From Pseudobutyrivibrio ruminis CF1b (GTDB taxonomy: Bacteria > Bacillota > Clostridia > Lachnospirales > Lachnospiraceae), in the NCBI RefSeq assembly GCF_000424005.1, contig NZ_AUJB01000004.1, forward strand, positions 1 to 64,000: a stretch of 64,000 nt of DNA. The letters are read 5' to 3'. Positions 16,575-25,969 of the stretch are shown here, piece after piece (position 1 is the first letter of the stretch; each line of letters opens with the position of its first letter). The notes under the pieces were generated by a model. It searched no databases. It was given only the letters and a program-made list of their open reading frames with translations, and was not told the DNA's origin. The position numbers and the translations under genes were made by a program.

Positions 16575-17096
16575 TTAAACTGTCTCTGGCTCTGGATATG
16601 TCTCTCCGAAAGTCTCAACTGTAACCTTCTTCATCTTCTGCTCCTCTGTTGGACGATCTGACCAATCTGTAGGAACCTCAGCAATCTTATTTACAACATC
16701 CATACCCTCGATAACCTTACCGAATGCAGCGTACTCGCCGTCAAGGTGTGGGCTGTTCTTGTGCATGATGAAGAACTGGCTTCCTGCTGAATCAGGAATC
16801 ATTGTACGTGCCATTGAAAGAACACCTGGCTCGTGCTTAAGGTCGTTCTTGAAACCGTTGTTTGAGAATTCACCCTTGATAGAGTAGCCTGGGCCACCCA
16901 TTCCTGTACCGTCTGGATCTCCACCCTGAATCATGAAGCCCTTGATTACTCTGTGGAAGATAACTCCATCATAGTAGTTGTGATTGATAAGGCTGATGAA
17001 ATTGTTAACTGTGTTTGGGGCAATCTCTGGGTAAAGCTCAGCCTTCATGATATCGCCATTTTCCATTTCGATTGTAACGATAGGATTCTGTGCCAT
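16575..17096 (-). CDS. Cyclophilin-type peptidyl-prolyl cis-trans isomerase
   Basis: A 173-aa cytoplasmic cyclophilin with no signal peptide. Key segments are visible: FHRVIKGFMIQGGDPDGTG with the active-site Arg, GVLSMART, AGSQFFIMHKNSPHLDG and YAAFGKV. It speeds proline isomerisation during folding. It is separated from the upstream mrp gene by one base, so the pair is one transcript ending at the terminator at 16.5 kb. Confidence 0.96.
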   Translation of the reverse strand: MAQNPIVTIEMENGDIMKAELYPEIAPNTVNNFISLINHNYYDGVIFHRVIKGFMIQGGDPDGTGMGGPGYSIKGEFSNNGFKNDLKHEPGVLSMARTMIPDSAGSQFFIMHKNSPHLDGEYAAFGKVIEGMDVVNKIAEVPTDWSDRPTEEQKMKKVTVETFGETYPEPETV

Positions 17097-17097
17097 A

Positions 17098-17970
17098 TTA
17101 AATCTCCTTTAAATTCTCTAATATTTCCTTAGCACCTGTAAGGTACTCATTTTCTACGTCAAAGATACGACCTGCGTCAGCAGCTGTAGCGAAAGCTCTG
17201 TCCATTGGAAGCTTTCCAATAACTGGAATGTTAAGACCAGCAGCTACATCATCGATATGGCTCTCACCGAAGATTTCGATCTTCTTTCCGCAATCTGGAC
17301 ACTTGATGTAAGAATAATTCTCCACAAGACCAAGAACTGGGATGTGCATCATATCAGCCATGTTGTAAGCCTTCTTAACAATCATCTGTACAAGCTCCTG
17401 TGGGCTTGTAACGATAACAATGCCGTCTACTGGAAGTGACTGGAAGCATGTAAGAGGAACATCACCTGTTCCTGGAGGCATATCTACGAAAAGATAATCA
17501 AGCTCGCCCCATGCAACATCTGTCCAGAACTGCTTTACAACGCCTGCGATAACAGGACCTCTCCAAACTACTGGAGACTCCTCATCATCAAGGATAAGAT
17601 TAACTGACATAATCTTTGTGCCGTCCTCAGCAATCTCAGGAAGCATCTCGCCCTCTGCGCTTGCTGCTGCAGGACCATGGACACCAAACATCTTTGGAAT
17701 AGATGGGCCTGTGATATCAGCATCAAGGATACCTACCTTATATCCTGCACGTGCCATAACACCTGCAAGTGATGATGTGATAAGGGATTTACCAACGCCA
17801 CCCTTACCTGAAACTACACCGATTACATGCTTAATCTTTGAGTTAGCATTAGGTGCCTCAAGAAAAGCTGTATTTCTAACTCCAGCCTTAGCTGCCTCTG
17901 CTGAAGGACAACCTTCACATGAGCTACGTGAACAGCTGCTTGCTGAAGAACATGAACTATTCTCTGCCAT
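17098..17970 (-). CDS. Mrp/NBP35-family iron-sulfur cluster carrier ATPase
   Basis: A 290-aa P-loop ATPase of the Mrp/ApbC group that carries and hands over Fe-S clusters. Deviant Walker A GKGGVGKS near residues 54-61; MPPGTGD as Walker B region; CPDC as the C-terminal CxxC that binds the bridging cluster. The first 23 residues are Ser/Cys-rich with a further Cys cluster (CSRSSCEGC), as in NBP35-type proteins. It precedes the cyclophilin gene in one transcript. ATG at 17970 follows AGGAGG. Confidence 0.93.
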   Translation of the reverse strand: MAENSSCSSASSCSRSSCEGCPSAEAAKAGVRNTAFLEAPNANSKIKHVIGVVSGKGGVGKSLITSSLAGVMARAGYKVGILDADITGPSIPKMFGVHGPAAASAEGEMLPEIAEDGTKIMSVNLILDDEESPVVWRGPVIAGVVKQFWTDVAWGELDYLFVDMPPGTGDVPLTCFQSLPVDGIVIVTSPQELVQMIVKKAYNMADMMHIPVLGLVENYSYIKCPDCGKKIEIFGESHIDDVAAGLNIPVIGKLPMDRAFATAADAGRIFDVENEYLTGAKEILENLKEI

Positions 17971-18150
17971 TATTAGACCTCCTACTTTTTATTACTTTAA
18001 TATATTTACATATAAATATGCTAAATATCCGCCAAATAGTATAACATAATAAATTTCATTTTGACGCACATTTCTTAATACATCTCAACACTACTCATCA
18101 AAAAGTCGGATTTTTATAGTGTTGATATATGTATCAACTTGAATATTCAG

Positions 18151-18352
18151 TTATCCACATTTTCCACAATTATGTTTTCTGAATTGAGGATAAGTTCAAT
18201 CATGTGTTTATAACATGATTAATAGTCTGAAAGTTTAGTCTGGTAAAGTATGATTTTTCAAGGCTTAAAGCCTATTTGTAACCCAAGTGAGTCATATTTC
18301 AACGAACATATTTTTCCCACAAAGTTATCCACAATCGTTAATTTTATCCACC
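18151..18352. promoter_or_regulatory. DnaA-box cluster in a 447-bp intergenic region
   Basis: Perfect DnaA boxes TTATCCACA lie at 18151-18159 and 18325-18333. One-mismatch boxes lie at 18160-18168 (TTTTCCACA, abutting the first), 18344-18352 (TTATCCACC) and, on the minus strand, 18185-18193. The region is AT-rich and holds small palindromes (18121-18138, 18198-18220, 18261-18273). The flanking genes are mrp and a ThrE exporter, not dnaA/dnaN. It could titrate DnaA, regulate the flanking genes, or be an unusual origin. No gene is seen in the gap. Confidence 0.7.
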
Positions 18353-18417
18353 GGTGTTGAAAAAAAAGAAAAATTAATACATAATCATCTTGAGATATTA
18401 TTTTAATGGGAGACACT

Positions 18418-19194
18418 ATGACAGATACAAAAAAGGTCTTATCCTTTGCCGTTGAATTGGGAGATATTCTTCTGAGAAATGGAGCAGAGGTTTACAGGGT
18501 TGAGGACAGTGTCCTTGCCATCCTAAATTCATATGATATCACTGACTGTGACGTATACGTTCTCAGTAATGGTATCTTTGCCAGTGCAGATGAGGTGACT
18601 GAGCACGCCAGCTCAATGATTCGCCATGTCCCTATGTACCCAATGCACCTGGCCAGAATTGCAGCACTTAACAGTCTTTGCAGAGAGGTATGCGCAAAGA
18701 ACATTTCAATAGAAGATGCCTGGGTAAAGCTGGCAGAATATAAAAAGCTTCCAGGGTACAGACTTCCAGCAATGATAATTGCCACAGGAATCGGCTGCGG
18801 CGGATTTGCTTACCTGTTTGGAGGAACAGCATTAGACGGAGTTATGGCCACTATCGTAGGTTGCCTGCTTCGAGTTTTCCTTCATTTCGAATCCAAAATG
18901 AACAATTCAAAAACTGTTACAAATGTACTGGGTAGTATCTTTATTTCCATACTTGCAATTCTTTTTGCATTTACAGGACTTCCTATCCACTACGATAAGA
19001 TAATCATCGGTGGCATCATGCCACTTGTTCCTGGTATTCCACTTACAAACAGTATCAGGGATTTCATTAACAGCGATTACCTTTCAGGCTCAATCAGATT
19101 AATTGATGCCCTCCTCACAGCCTTCTGTATCGCAGTTGGCGTAGGTATTGTAATTACCATTGTTCAGCTTTGCGGAGGAGGTGCCTACTTATAA
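18418..19194 (+). CDS. ThrE-type threonine/serine exporter, large subunit
   Basis: A 258-aa protein of the ThrE_1 family: a soluble N-terminal part (ILLRNGAEVYRVEDSV, YVLSNGIFAS) followed by about five membrane helices from residue 120. In Corynebacterium ThrE the two halves are one chain; here they are two genes overlapping by one base. The start at 18418 is preferred because GGGAG precedes it; an ATG at 18406 lies before that site. The DnaA-box cluster is directly upstream. Confidence 0.88.
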   Translation: MTDTKKVLSFAVELGDILLRNGAEVYRVEDSVLAILNSYDITDCDVYVLSNGIFASADEVTEHASSMIRHVPMYPMHLARIAALNSLCREVCAKNISIEDAWVKLAEYKKLPGYRLPAMIIATGIGCGGFAYLFGGTALDGVMATIVGCLLRVFLHFESKMNNSKTVTNVLGSIFISILAILFAFTGLPIHYDKIIIGGIMPLVPGIPLTNSIRDFINSDYLSGSIRLIDALLTAFCIAVGVGIVITIVQLCGGGAYL

Positions 19195-19649
19195 TGTACG
19201 TTAATTTTATTATTGAATTTGTTGTCAGCATGGTGGCAACAATCGCATTTGCCATCGTATTCTCAGCACCAAAATCAGAGCTTTTATACTGTGGTATTTC
19301 AGGAGCTATCGGCTGGATTTTCTATTCGATTTTCTTCAATATGCTGGATGCTCCTACTCTTGGAAATGTTGTTGGTTCATTTGCCCTCACATTCTTCTCA
19401 AGAGCACTTGCTTCAAAAAGAAAGAATCCTGTCACCGTTTACCTTATTTCAGGAATTTTCCCATTGGTACCCGGCGCAGGAATCTACTATACCTCGTTCT
19501 ATTTAATTATGAATGACATGAACAACTTCAGCCAGTCAGGCTTGTCTACACTAAAGACAGCCGGTGCAATCGTTATGGGAATCATCCTTGGAATGGCATT
19601 CCCTCAGAGCTGGTTTAATACAGTTTTTGCACCTTCCGATCGTAAGTAA
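19194..19649 (+). CDS. ThrE-type threonine/serine exporter, small subunit
   Basis: A 151-aa protein with about five membrane helices, matching the C-terminal ThrE_2 half (FPLVPGAGIYYT is the family signature region). Its ATG overlaps the stop of the large-subunit gene (TAATG), with GGAGGAGG upstream. The two should form one transporter in the membrane. Its last 35 bp are antisense to the end of the convergent GH2 gene. Confidence 0.88.
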   Translation: MYVNFIIEFVVSMVATIAFAIVFSAPKSELLYCGISGAIGWIFYSIFFNMLDAPTLGNVVGSFALTFFSRALASKRKNPVTVYLISGIFPLVPGAGIYYTSFYLIMNDMNNFSQSGLSTLKTAGAIVMGIILGMAFPQSWFNTVFAPSDRK

Positions 19650-21369
19650 TGAGTCCGTTGACCTCATCTTCTATATCGGTGGCCTGAGTAAACACAGCAC
19701 CTGCAAGTCCCTCAATTTCGAGGGACTTTATTTTTTTAATTAATTCATTATAGGCATCCTGCAAATCCTTCTGCTGACTGTATTTCTTATAACCATAGAC
19801 AGCATCTCTTATCACATGATTGCCCACTTTCAGGGAGAATCCTCCATACTCAGAAATTACATAAGGGCGCTCTCCCAGCTTCACCTTCAGCTCCTCGAAA
19901 TATTTATGCTCAGAGAATATATCTCCGCAGTCTTCGTGGAACCAGCCGGAAGCTGCATCTATAGGTCTGGTATCATCGAATTTTAGTGCGTATTTCAGGC
20001 AGTCATTGGCGTCAAACTGTCCCCAGCCTTCATTAAAAAGACACCACTGGCCCAGCGATGGAACACTTCTGAGCTGCTCCATCATTTCCTTGCATTCTTT
20101 ATGCCATACTTCCTTGGATTTCTCTGTGTTTCGACCTGTAAATCTCAGGAAAAGACGGTTTTTATCCTTTGTATTTCCAAATGGTCGTACTACTGTAGGA
20201 ATATTGCAAATCATGTTCATATCGTACTTTGTACCACCATTTACAATATCCTGCCACACTATCATTCCCAGCCTGTCGCAGTGGAAATACCAGCGCATTG
20301 GCTCCACCTTACAGTGCTTACGAATCATGTTAAAGCCGAGATTTTTAATCATCTCTATATCATAAATCATGGCGTCATCGCTAGGTGGTGTCATAAGGCT
20401 CTCTGGGTAATAGCCCTGATCCAACACACCATGCATGAAAAGTGGCTTATGATTTAAGGTAAGTCTCGGAATGGCTTTTTCATCCTTTTCCACACCGAAA
20501 TGTCTCATGGCAAAGTAGGTAGAAAAGCTGTCCTTGCCATACTCAACAGTGATGAAATATAGCTGTGGTTCATCTGGAGTCCATAGCTTATATTCATTAA
20601 GATTTACCACTACATGCAGTTTGTCATCCCGCATATTTTCTACATTGAAGTCTTTAATTAAATCTGGATTAGAGGAAATGATTCTGACCTGTCCCTTCAT
20701 CTCAGAAACCTTCAAATCTATGTAGACTCTGTCATTATCAATATCCGGAGTGATAACCATATTGGTGACATAGGCATCACTTACCCACTCCATCCATACG
20801 GTCTGCCAGATACCGCTCTGGGCGCTGTACCACATTCCGCAAGGCTCCATACTCTGCTTTCCGCGGGCATAGCCCACCTTATCTGTATAATCTCGAACCT
20901 TTACCTTCAGCTCGTTATTGCCCTCCACAACATAATCTGTGATATCAAAAGAAAATGATGTATAACCGCCTTCATGAATGCCGAGATTAATACCGTTTAA
21001 AAATACCTGAGCCACCTGATCTACTGCACCAAAATGCAGCAACAGATGCTTATTATTTTTAATCTTATCGATTTCAAAAACCTTAGTATATTCCAGAGTC
21101 TCTTCTGGAAGGAGGATATGTCTTTCTGTGCCAGAAAGCTTAGTCTCTGGAGAAAATGGGACCTCTATAGGGCCTGAACATGCCACCTGGCCTTTGCCAT
21201 CTATTACCCTGTAATCCCACTGGCCATTCAGGTTTATGTATGATTTACGCTGCATTTGAGGGCGCGGATATTCCTGCAGACCTGTATATTTAAAGTCTGT
21301 GGAAAGCTCGTATCTTGTAGCGTTTTTATCAGGTTTAGCTATAGCTGATAGCATTTCCTTCCAGTACAT
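19615..21369 (-). CDS. Glycoside hydrolase family 2 enzyme
   Basis: A 584-aa cytoplasmic enzyme without signal peptide: sugar-binding jelly roll (40-195), Ig-like domain (about 200-300), then the TIM barrel. The catalytic acid/base is E447 (FNEGWGQ) and the nucleophile E507 (ISEYGG). It is shorter than LacZ and could be a beta-galactosidase, beta-glucuronidase or other GH2 activity; sequence alone does not settle the sugar. ATG at 21369 follows AGGAGG. The 11-bp gap behind the MATE gene suggests co-transcription. Confidence 0.9.
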   Translation of the reverse strand: MYWKEMLSAIAKPDKNATRYELSTDFKYTGLQEYPRPQMQRKSYINLNGQWDYRVIDGKGQVACSGPIEVPFSPETKLSGTERHILLPEETLEYTKVFEIDKIKNNKHLLLHFGAVDQVAQVFLNGINLGIHEGGYTSFSFDITDYVVEGNNELKVKVRDYTDKVGYARGKQSMEPCGMWYSAQSGIWQTVWMEWVSDAYVTNMVITPDIDNDRVYIDLKVSEMKGQVRIISSNPDLIKDFNVENMRDDKLHVVVNLNEYKLWTPDEPQLYFITVEYGKDSFSTYFAMRHFGVEKDEKAIPRLTLNHKPLFMHGVLDQGYYPESLMTPPSDDAMIYDIEMIKNLGFNMIRKHCKVEPMRWYFHCDRLGMIVWQDIVNGGTKYDMNMICNIPTVVRPFGNTKDKNRLFLRFTGRNTEKSKEVWHKECKEMMEQLRSVPSLGQWCLFNEGWGQFDANDCLKYALKFDDTRPIDAASGWFHEDCGDIFSEHKYFEELKVKLGERPYVISEYGGFSLKVGNHVIRDAVYGYKKYSQQKDLQDAYNELIKKIKSLEIEGLAGAVFTQATDIEDEVNGLITYDRKVQKLY

Positions 21370-21380
21370 GTAAAAACCTC

Positions 21381-22742
21381 CTATATTCTTATCTCACTAC
21401 TCTTCTTCTGTACCCACTTCTTATAAATAATAGTCAGGCAGATGCTGTGTACCGTGAGAGTCAGGAACCAGCTGCCTGGGTAAGAGAAGAATAATACATT
21501 CTGCGTATGGTGAATCTGGAAATATGTGGCTATCCAAATCAGTCTCGTTGCACAAGCCCCAAGCAATGAGACAATCATTGGTAGTGTAGAATTTCCAAGT
21601 CCTCTCAGACCACCTGTAAGCGAATCCATAATTCCGCATAGGAAATATGGGCAGCATACCCAGAAGAGACGCAATGTGCCTGCAGCGATGGCCTCTGGGC
21701 TGTCTGTGTAAATGCCAAGAAGTGTACCTGCAAATCCGTGAGCCAGATTTCCCATAACAAGACCCACAACAGTAACGATTCCAAGGCATTCAAAGATTAC
21801 TCTCTTTACTCGCTTCTCGTCACCTGCACCATAGTTTTGTCCTACGAAGGTGACACAGGTCTGAGATACAGAGTTCATTGAAATATATACGAATCCCTCG
21901 ATACTTCCAGCCGCAGAAGAACCTGCGATTACCGCGGTACCAAAGGAATTGATAGCTGATTGGATTACTACATTTGAAAGTGAAAATACTGTACCCTGGA
22001 TACCAGCTGGAAGTCCTATTCTGATAATCTTCTTAAGGATTCTTCCATCTATTGAAATCTTTGGAATTTCAAGCTTTAAGGCATCATCCTGCTTCATAAA
22101 GAACGCTACAAGCATTCCGCAGGAAATGTAGTTGGATGTGACAGTGGCAATTGCAACGCCTGCCACTCCCAATTTGAAAACAATGACAAGCACCAGGTTG
22201 AAAAGTACATTAATCACACCTGCCACTGTAAGAAAAATAAGTGGGTGCTTAGTGTCTCCGGCCGAGCGAAGTATGGCTGCCAGGAAGTTGTAAAGCATGA
22301 TAGCAGGCATGGCTATGAAATAGATACGCACATAGAGAGCTGCCAGTGAAATAACATCTGCTGGAGAGCCCATTAGCTCAAGCATAGGTTTGGCACCAAA
22401 AGCACCTATAAATATAAGAATAACACCGCATATCAATGAAAATGCCGTGCTTGTATGTACTGTCTTTCTTACATCTTTAAACTGTCCTGCGCCAAAAAAC
22501 TGGGCAGCACAAACATTAGCTCCAACAGACATACCTATAAACAGGTTTGTCATGAGATTTATCAAAGAATTAGTGGAACCTACAGCTGCAAGGCTGGCTT
22601 CGCCTGCAAAACGGCCCACTACAATTACATCAGCTGCATTAAAAAGGAGCTGTAACACACCTGACAATATAATAGGGATAGTAAAGATAATTAATTTGCC
22701 CAAGAGAGGGCCATGAGTCATATCGATTTTTGAACTGTTCAT
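21381..22742 (-). CDS. MATE family multidrug/cation antiporter
   Basis: A 453-aa protein with 12 predicted membrane helices in two related halves. The N-terminus (MTHGPLLGKLIIFTIPIILS) and GRFAGEASLAAVGSTN are typical of the NorM/MepA group, which exports drugs or metabolites in exchange for Na+ or H+. It lies just before the GH2 gene on the same strand. No regulator is adjacent, so the substrate is open. Confidence 0.93.
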   Translation of the reverse strand: MNSSKIDMTHGPLLGKLIIFTIPIILSGVLQLLFNAADVIVVGRFAGEASLAAVGSTNSLINLMTNLFIGMSVGANVCAAQFFGAGQFKDVRKTVHTSTAFSLICGVILIFIGAFGAKPMLELMGSPADVISLAALYVRIYFIAMPAIMLYNFLAAILRSAGDTKHPLIFLTVAGVINVLFNLVLVIVFKLGVAGVAIATVTSNYISCGMLVAFFMKQDDALKLEIPKISIDGRILKKIIRIGLPAGIQGTVFSLSNVVIQSAINSFGTAVIAGSSAAGSIEGFVYISMNSVSQTCVTFVGQNYGAGDEKRVKRVIFECLGIVTVVGLVMGNLAHGFAGTLLGIYTDSPEAIAAGTLRLFWVCCPYFLCGIMDSLTGGLRGLGNSTLPMIVSLLGACATRLIWIATYFQIHHTQNVLFFSYPGSWFLTLTVHSICLTIIYKKWVQKKSSEIRI

Positions 22743-22772
22743 ACGTTGATTCTACCACTTATAATTACTAAA

Positions 22773-22793
22773 GGCGAGCCCTACGGACTCGCC
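22773..22793 (-). terminator. Hairpin at the end of the butyrate operon
   Basis: GGCGAGCCC / GGACTCGCC form a 9-bp stem (one G-U pair in the minus-strand RNA, loop TAC) about 95 bp past the etfA stop. Only TTT follows, so it is a moderate terminator, or a barrier before the MATE gene. Confidence 0.7.
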
Positions 22794-22888
22794 TCTAAAA
22801 AAATTAAAGAAAGAAATTATAGGAAAAATCTAATCAATTGAATGAATAGATATTGCCCCGAAATTAAATTAGGTACTCTGCTCAAAAA

Positions 22889-23935
22889 TTAGTTCTGAGC
22901 TGCAAGCTCAGCCTTAAGAGCCTCTGTAAGAGCTGGAACGATCTTGTTAAGATCACCAACGATACCGTAATCAGCTACATCAAAGATAGGAGCTGTCTCA
23001 TCCTTGTTGATAGCGATGATGATATCAGACTCTTCCATACCTGCTGTATGCTGGATAGCACCAGAGATACCGATTGCAAAGTAAACGTTAGGACGTACAG
23101 TCTTACCTGTCTGACCTACCTGAAGATCCTTTGGCTTCCAGCCTGAATCTACAACGGCACGTGAGCAAGATACTGTTCCGCCAAGAACCTCTGCAAGATC
23201 CTCAAGGAGCTTGAAGTTCTCTGGAGAACCAACACCACGACCACCAGATACAAGAATCTTAGCGTCCATGATATCTACTGTATTTGTAACGTTCTTAACG
23301 ATGTTAAGGATCTCAACGAATCTGTTGTTTTCCTTAATCTCAGGCTTGAAGTTGATAACCTCAGCCTTTCTACCAGCCTCCTTAGGAAGCTTCTGCATAA
23401 CACCAGGACGAACTGTAGCCATCTGTGGACGGTTGTCTGGGCAAGCAATTGTAGCGATTGTGTTACCACCGAATGCTGGACGAGTCATAAGAAGCTGATT
23501 GTGCTTCTGCTCCTGACCTTCCTTAGCTACGAGTGGGAAATCACCAATCTCAAGTGATGTACAGTCAGCTGTAAGACCTGTCTGAACTCTAGCTGAAACT
23601 GTAGGACCAAGATCACGACCGATAGCTGTAGCGCCAACGAGCATAATCTCTGGCTTGTACTCATTAATATAAGCTGTAAGAGCCTGTGCATATGGCTCTG
23701 TACGATATGTTTCAAGTGCTGGATCGTCGATAAGAACAACCTTATCTGCACCGTACTCGCCAAGCTTATCTGCAAGACCTGCGATATCCTTACCAAGTAC
23801 AACTGCTGTAACGTCTGTTCCTAAATCTGCTGCAAGCTCATGTGCCTTGCCGATAAGTTCGAAGGCAATTGAGCTAAGTTTATTATCAACCTGCTGAGCG
23901 AATATAGCTACGCCCTTGTATTCTTCTAATGACAT
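22889..23935 (-). CDS. etfA: Electron transfer flavoprotein alpha subunit
   Basis: A 348-aa ETF alpha subunit. The N-terminal half is the Rossmann-like domain. The C-terminal FAD domain carries GGRGVGS, VGQTGKTVRP, ISGAIQHTAGM and AINKD. With EtfB and Bcd it should form the bifurcating complex that reduces crotonyl-CoA with NADH while sending electrons to ferredoxin. Last gene of the five-gene butyrate operon, 18 bp after etfB. Confidence 0.97.
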   Translation of the reverse strand: MSLEEYKGVAIFAQQVDNKLSSIAFELIGKAHELAADLGTDVTAVVLGKDIAGLADKLGEYGADKVVLIDDPALETYRTEPYAQALTAYINEYKPEIMLVGATAIGRDLGPTVSARVQTGLTADCTSLEIGDFPLVAKEGQEQKHNQLLMTRPAFGGNTIATIACPDNRPQMATVRPGVMQKLPKEAGRKAEVINFKPEIKENNRFVEILNIVKNVTNTVDIMDAKILVSGGRGVGSPENFKLLEDLAEVLGGTVSCSRAVVDSGWKPKDLQVGQTGKTVRPNVYFAIGISGAIQHTAGMEESDIIIAINKDETAPIFDVADYGIVGDLNKIVPALTEALKAELAAQN

Positions 23936-23953
23936 TCTGTTTGCCTCCTCTTA

Positions 23954-24736
23954 TTAAATTACATGCTTCTCTTTAAGCTTGTTCATGATATACTCTACTG
24001 ACTCCTTAGGGTCAAGAGCTACCTTCTCGCCAGCTCCCTTACGAACCTTGTCTGAAGCCTTAGCGATCTTTGTTGGAGAACCAGCAAGACCGATGTTAGC
24101 ATCATCAAGATCTGTGAGGTCATCACGGCCCCATACAGTAACTTCCTTGTCATAAGCATCGAAGATTCCGCCTGGAGTCATGTAACGTGGCTCGTTGAGC
24201 TCTGAAAGAGCTGTAATAAGACATGGCATCTGAGCCTTTACTTCGTGATATCTGTCTTCATACTGACGCTTAACGATTACGCTGTTGCCTTCAACCTTGA
24301 TATCCTCTGCATAAGAGATAACTGGAAGTGCAAGGTGCTCAGCGATCTGTGGACCAACCTGAGCTGTATCACCATCGATAGCCTGACGGCCTGTGATGAT
24401 AAGATCGTAATCAAGTTTCTTAACTGCAGCTGCAACTGTTGAAGATGTAGCCCATGTATCAGCACCACCAAGGCGTCTGTCTGTAACAAGTACTGCCTCG
24501 TCAGCACCCATAGCAAGTGCTTCACGGAGCATATCATCAGCCTTTGGAAGTCCCATTGTAAGAACTGTAACCTTTGCGCCTGTCTCATCCTTAATTCTAA
24601 GAGCAGCCTCAAGACCTGCCTTATCATCTGGATTCATAATTGCGAGCATTGAAGCTCTATCAAGAGTTCCATCTGGGTTGAACTTTACGCCGCCCTTTGT
24701 GTCAGGAACCTGTTTAATACATACTACGATATTCAT
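23954..24736 (-). CDS. etfB: Electron transfer flavoprotein beta subunit
   Basis: A 260-aa ETF beta subunit: MNIVVCIKQVPDT at the N-terminus, LGGADTWATS, ITGRQAIDGDTAQVGP and a C-terminal helix. In clostridial Bcd-Etf the beta subunit holds the bifurcating FAD and receives NADH electrons. It lies between bcd and etfA, the usual clostridial order, with short gaps and AGGAG sites. Confidence 0.97.
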   Translation of the reverse strand: MNIVVCIKQVPDTKGGVKFNPDGTLDRASMLAIMNPDDKAGLEAALRIKDETGAKVTVLTMGLPKADDMLREALAMGADEAVLVTDRRLGGADTWATSSTVAAAVKKLDYDLIITGRQAIDGDTAQVGPQIAEHLALPVISYAEDIKVEGNSVIVKRQYEDRYHEVKAQMPCLITALSELNEPRYMTPGGIFDAYDKEVTVWGRDDLTDLDDANIGLAGSPTKIAKASDKVRKGAGEKVALDPKESVEYIMNKLKEKHVI

Positions 24737-24775
24737 GTATTTAATCTCCTTTTATTTACACGATAATAAACAATC

Positions 24776-25945
24776 TTATTTAAGCATAGCGCCAGAGATA
24801 ACAAGTCTCTGAACCTCAGATGTACCCTCGTAGATTTCTGTGATCTTAGCATCACGCATCATACGCTCAACATCGTACTCTCTTGTATAACCGTAACCAC
24901 CGTGAAGCTGTACAGCCTTTGTAGTAACAGCCATAGCTGCCTCAGCTGCGAAAAGCTTAGCCTCAGCTGCCTCGATAGAGTAGCTTGTCTTGTGATCCTG
25001 TGTATAAACGTCCTTTGTGCAAGCAGCGTTGTAAACAAGATACTTAGCAGCATCCATACGAGCCTTCATATCAGCAAGCTGGAATGCTGTGTTCTGGAAT
25101 GCAGCGATTGGACGACCAAACTGCTTTCTTTCCTTTACGAACTCGATTGTTGCATCGATTGAACCTTCGCCAATACCAAGAGCCTGAGCAGCGATACCGA
25201 TACGACCACCATCAAGTGTGTGCATAGCGATACCAAATCCCTTACCTCTTGTGCCGAGGAGGTTCTCCTTTGGAATACGGCAATCCTGGAAGATAAGCTC
25301 GTATGTAGAAGAAGCACGGATACCCATCTTCTTCTCCTTTGTACCGAATGTAAATCCAGGTGTATCCTTCTCAACGATGAAAGCTGAGAACTTCTTAGAC
25401 TTACGTCCCTTAGCATCCTCAACGATATCTGTTACAGCGAATACGATGTAGATATCAGCTTCCTTACCGTTTGTGATGAAGCACTTAGAACCATTAAGTA
25501 CCCAAGAATCTCCATCTTCGTCAGCTCTACACTGAGCGCCCTGTGCATCTGTACCAGCACCTGGCTCTGTAAGTGCGAAAGCACCAAGCTTCTTACCACT
25601 TGCAAGTGGAACTAAGAACTTCTGCTTCTGCTCCTCTGTACCGTATGTAAGGATAGGATCGCAGCAAAGTGATGTATGTGCAGATACGATAACACCTGTT
25701 GTACCACAAACCTTTGAAAGCTCCTCTACACACATAACGTATGTAAGAACGTCACAGCCCTGTCCGCCGTACTCCTTTGGAATTGGAATACCCATGAAAC
25801 CGTACTTCATCATCTTCTCTACGTTTTCACGTGGGAACTGCTCTGTCTCATCAATTTCCTGAGCCATTGGCTTAACTTCGTTCTGAGCGAACTCTCTGAA
25901 CAACTGTCTAGCCATCTCATGCTTCTTATCTAATGTAAAATCCAT
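24776..25945 (-). CDS. bcd: Butyryl-CoA dehydrogenase
   Basis: A 389-aa acyl-CoA dehydrogenase fold. FALTEPGAGTDA and FITNG are flavin-contact segments; the catalytic base is E373 in IYEGTSEVQR near the C-terminus; the length fits clostridial Bcd. It reduces crotonyl-CoA to butyryl-CoA. The Etf genes directly downstream mark it as the fermentative, bifurcating type rather than a fatty-acid degrader. Confidence 0.96.
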   Translation of the reverse strand: MDFTLDKKHEMARQLFREFAQNEVKPMAQEIDETEQFPRENVEKMMKYGFMGIPIPKEYGGQGCDVLTYVMCVEELSKVCGTTGVIVSAHTSLCCDPILTYGTEEQKQKFLVPLASGKKLGAFALTEPGAGTDAQGAQCRADEDGDSWVLNGSKCFITNGKEADIYIVFAVTDIVEDAKGRKSKKFSAFIVEKDTPGFTFGTKEKKMGIRASSTYELIFQDCRIPKENLLGTRGKGFGIAMHTLDGGRIGIAAQALGIGEGSIDATIEFVKERKQFGRPIAAFQNTAFQLADMKARMDAAKYLVYNAACTKDVYTQDHKTSYSIEAAEAKLFAAEAAMAVTTKAVQLHGGYGYTREYDVERMMRDAKITEIYEGTSEVQRLVISGAMLK

Positions 25946-25969
25946 GATCTGAATCTCCTTTTATTTTAA

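Noticed and set aside
18121-18360. Chromosomal origin of replication
   Set aside because: DnaA boxes are clear, but no dnaA, dnaN, rpmH or parAB genes flank it; kept as a DnaA-box cluster.
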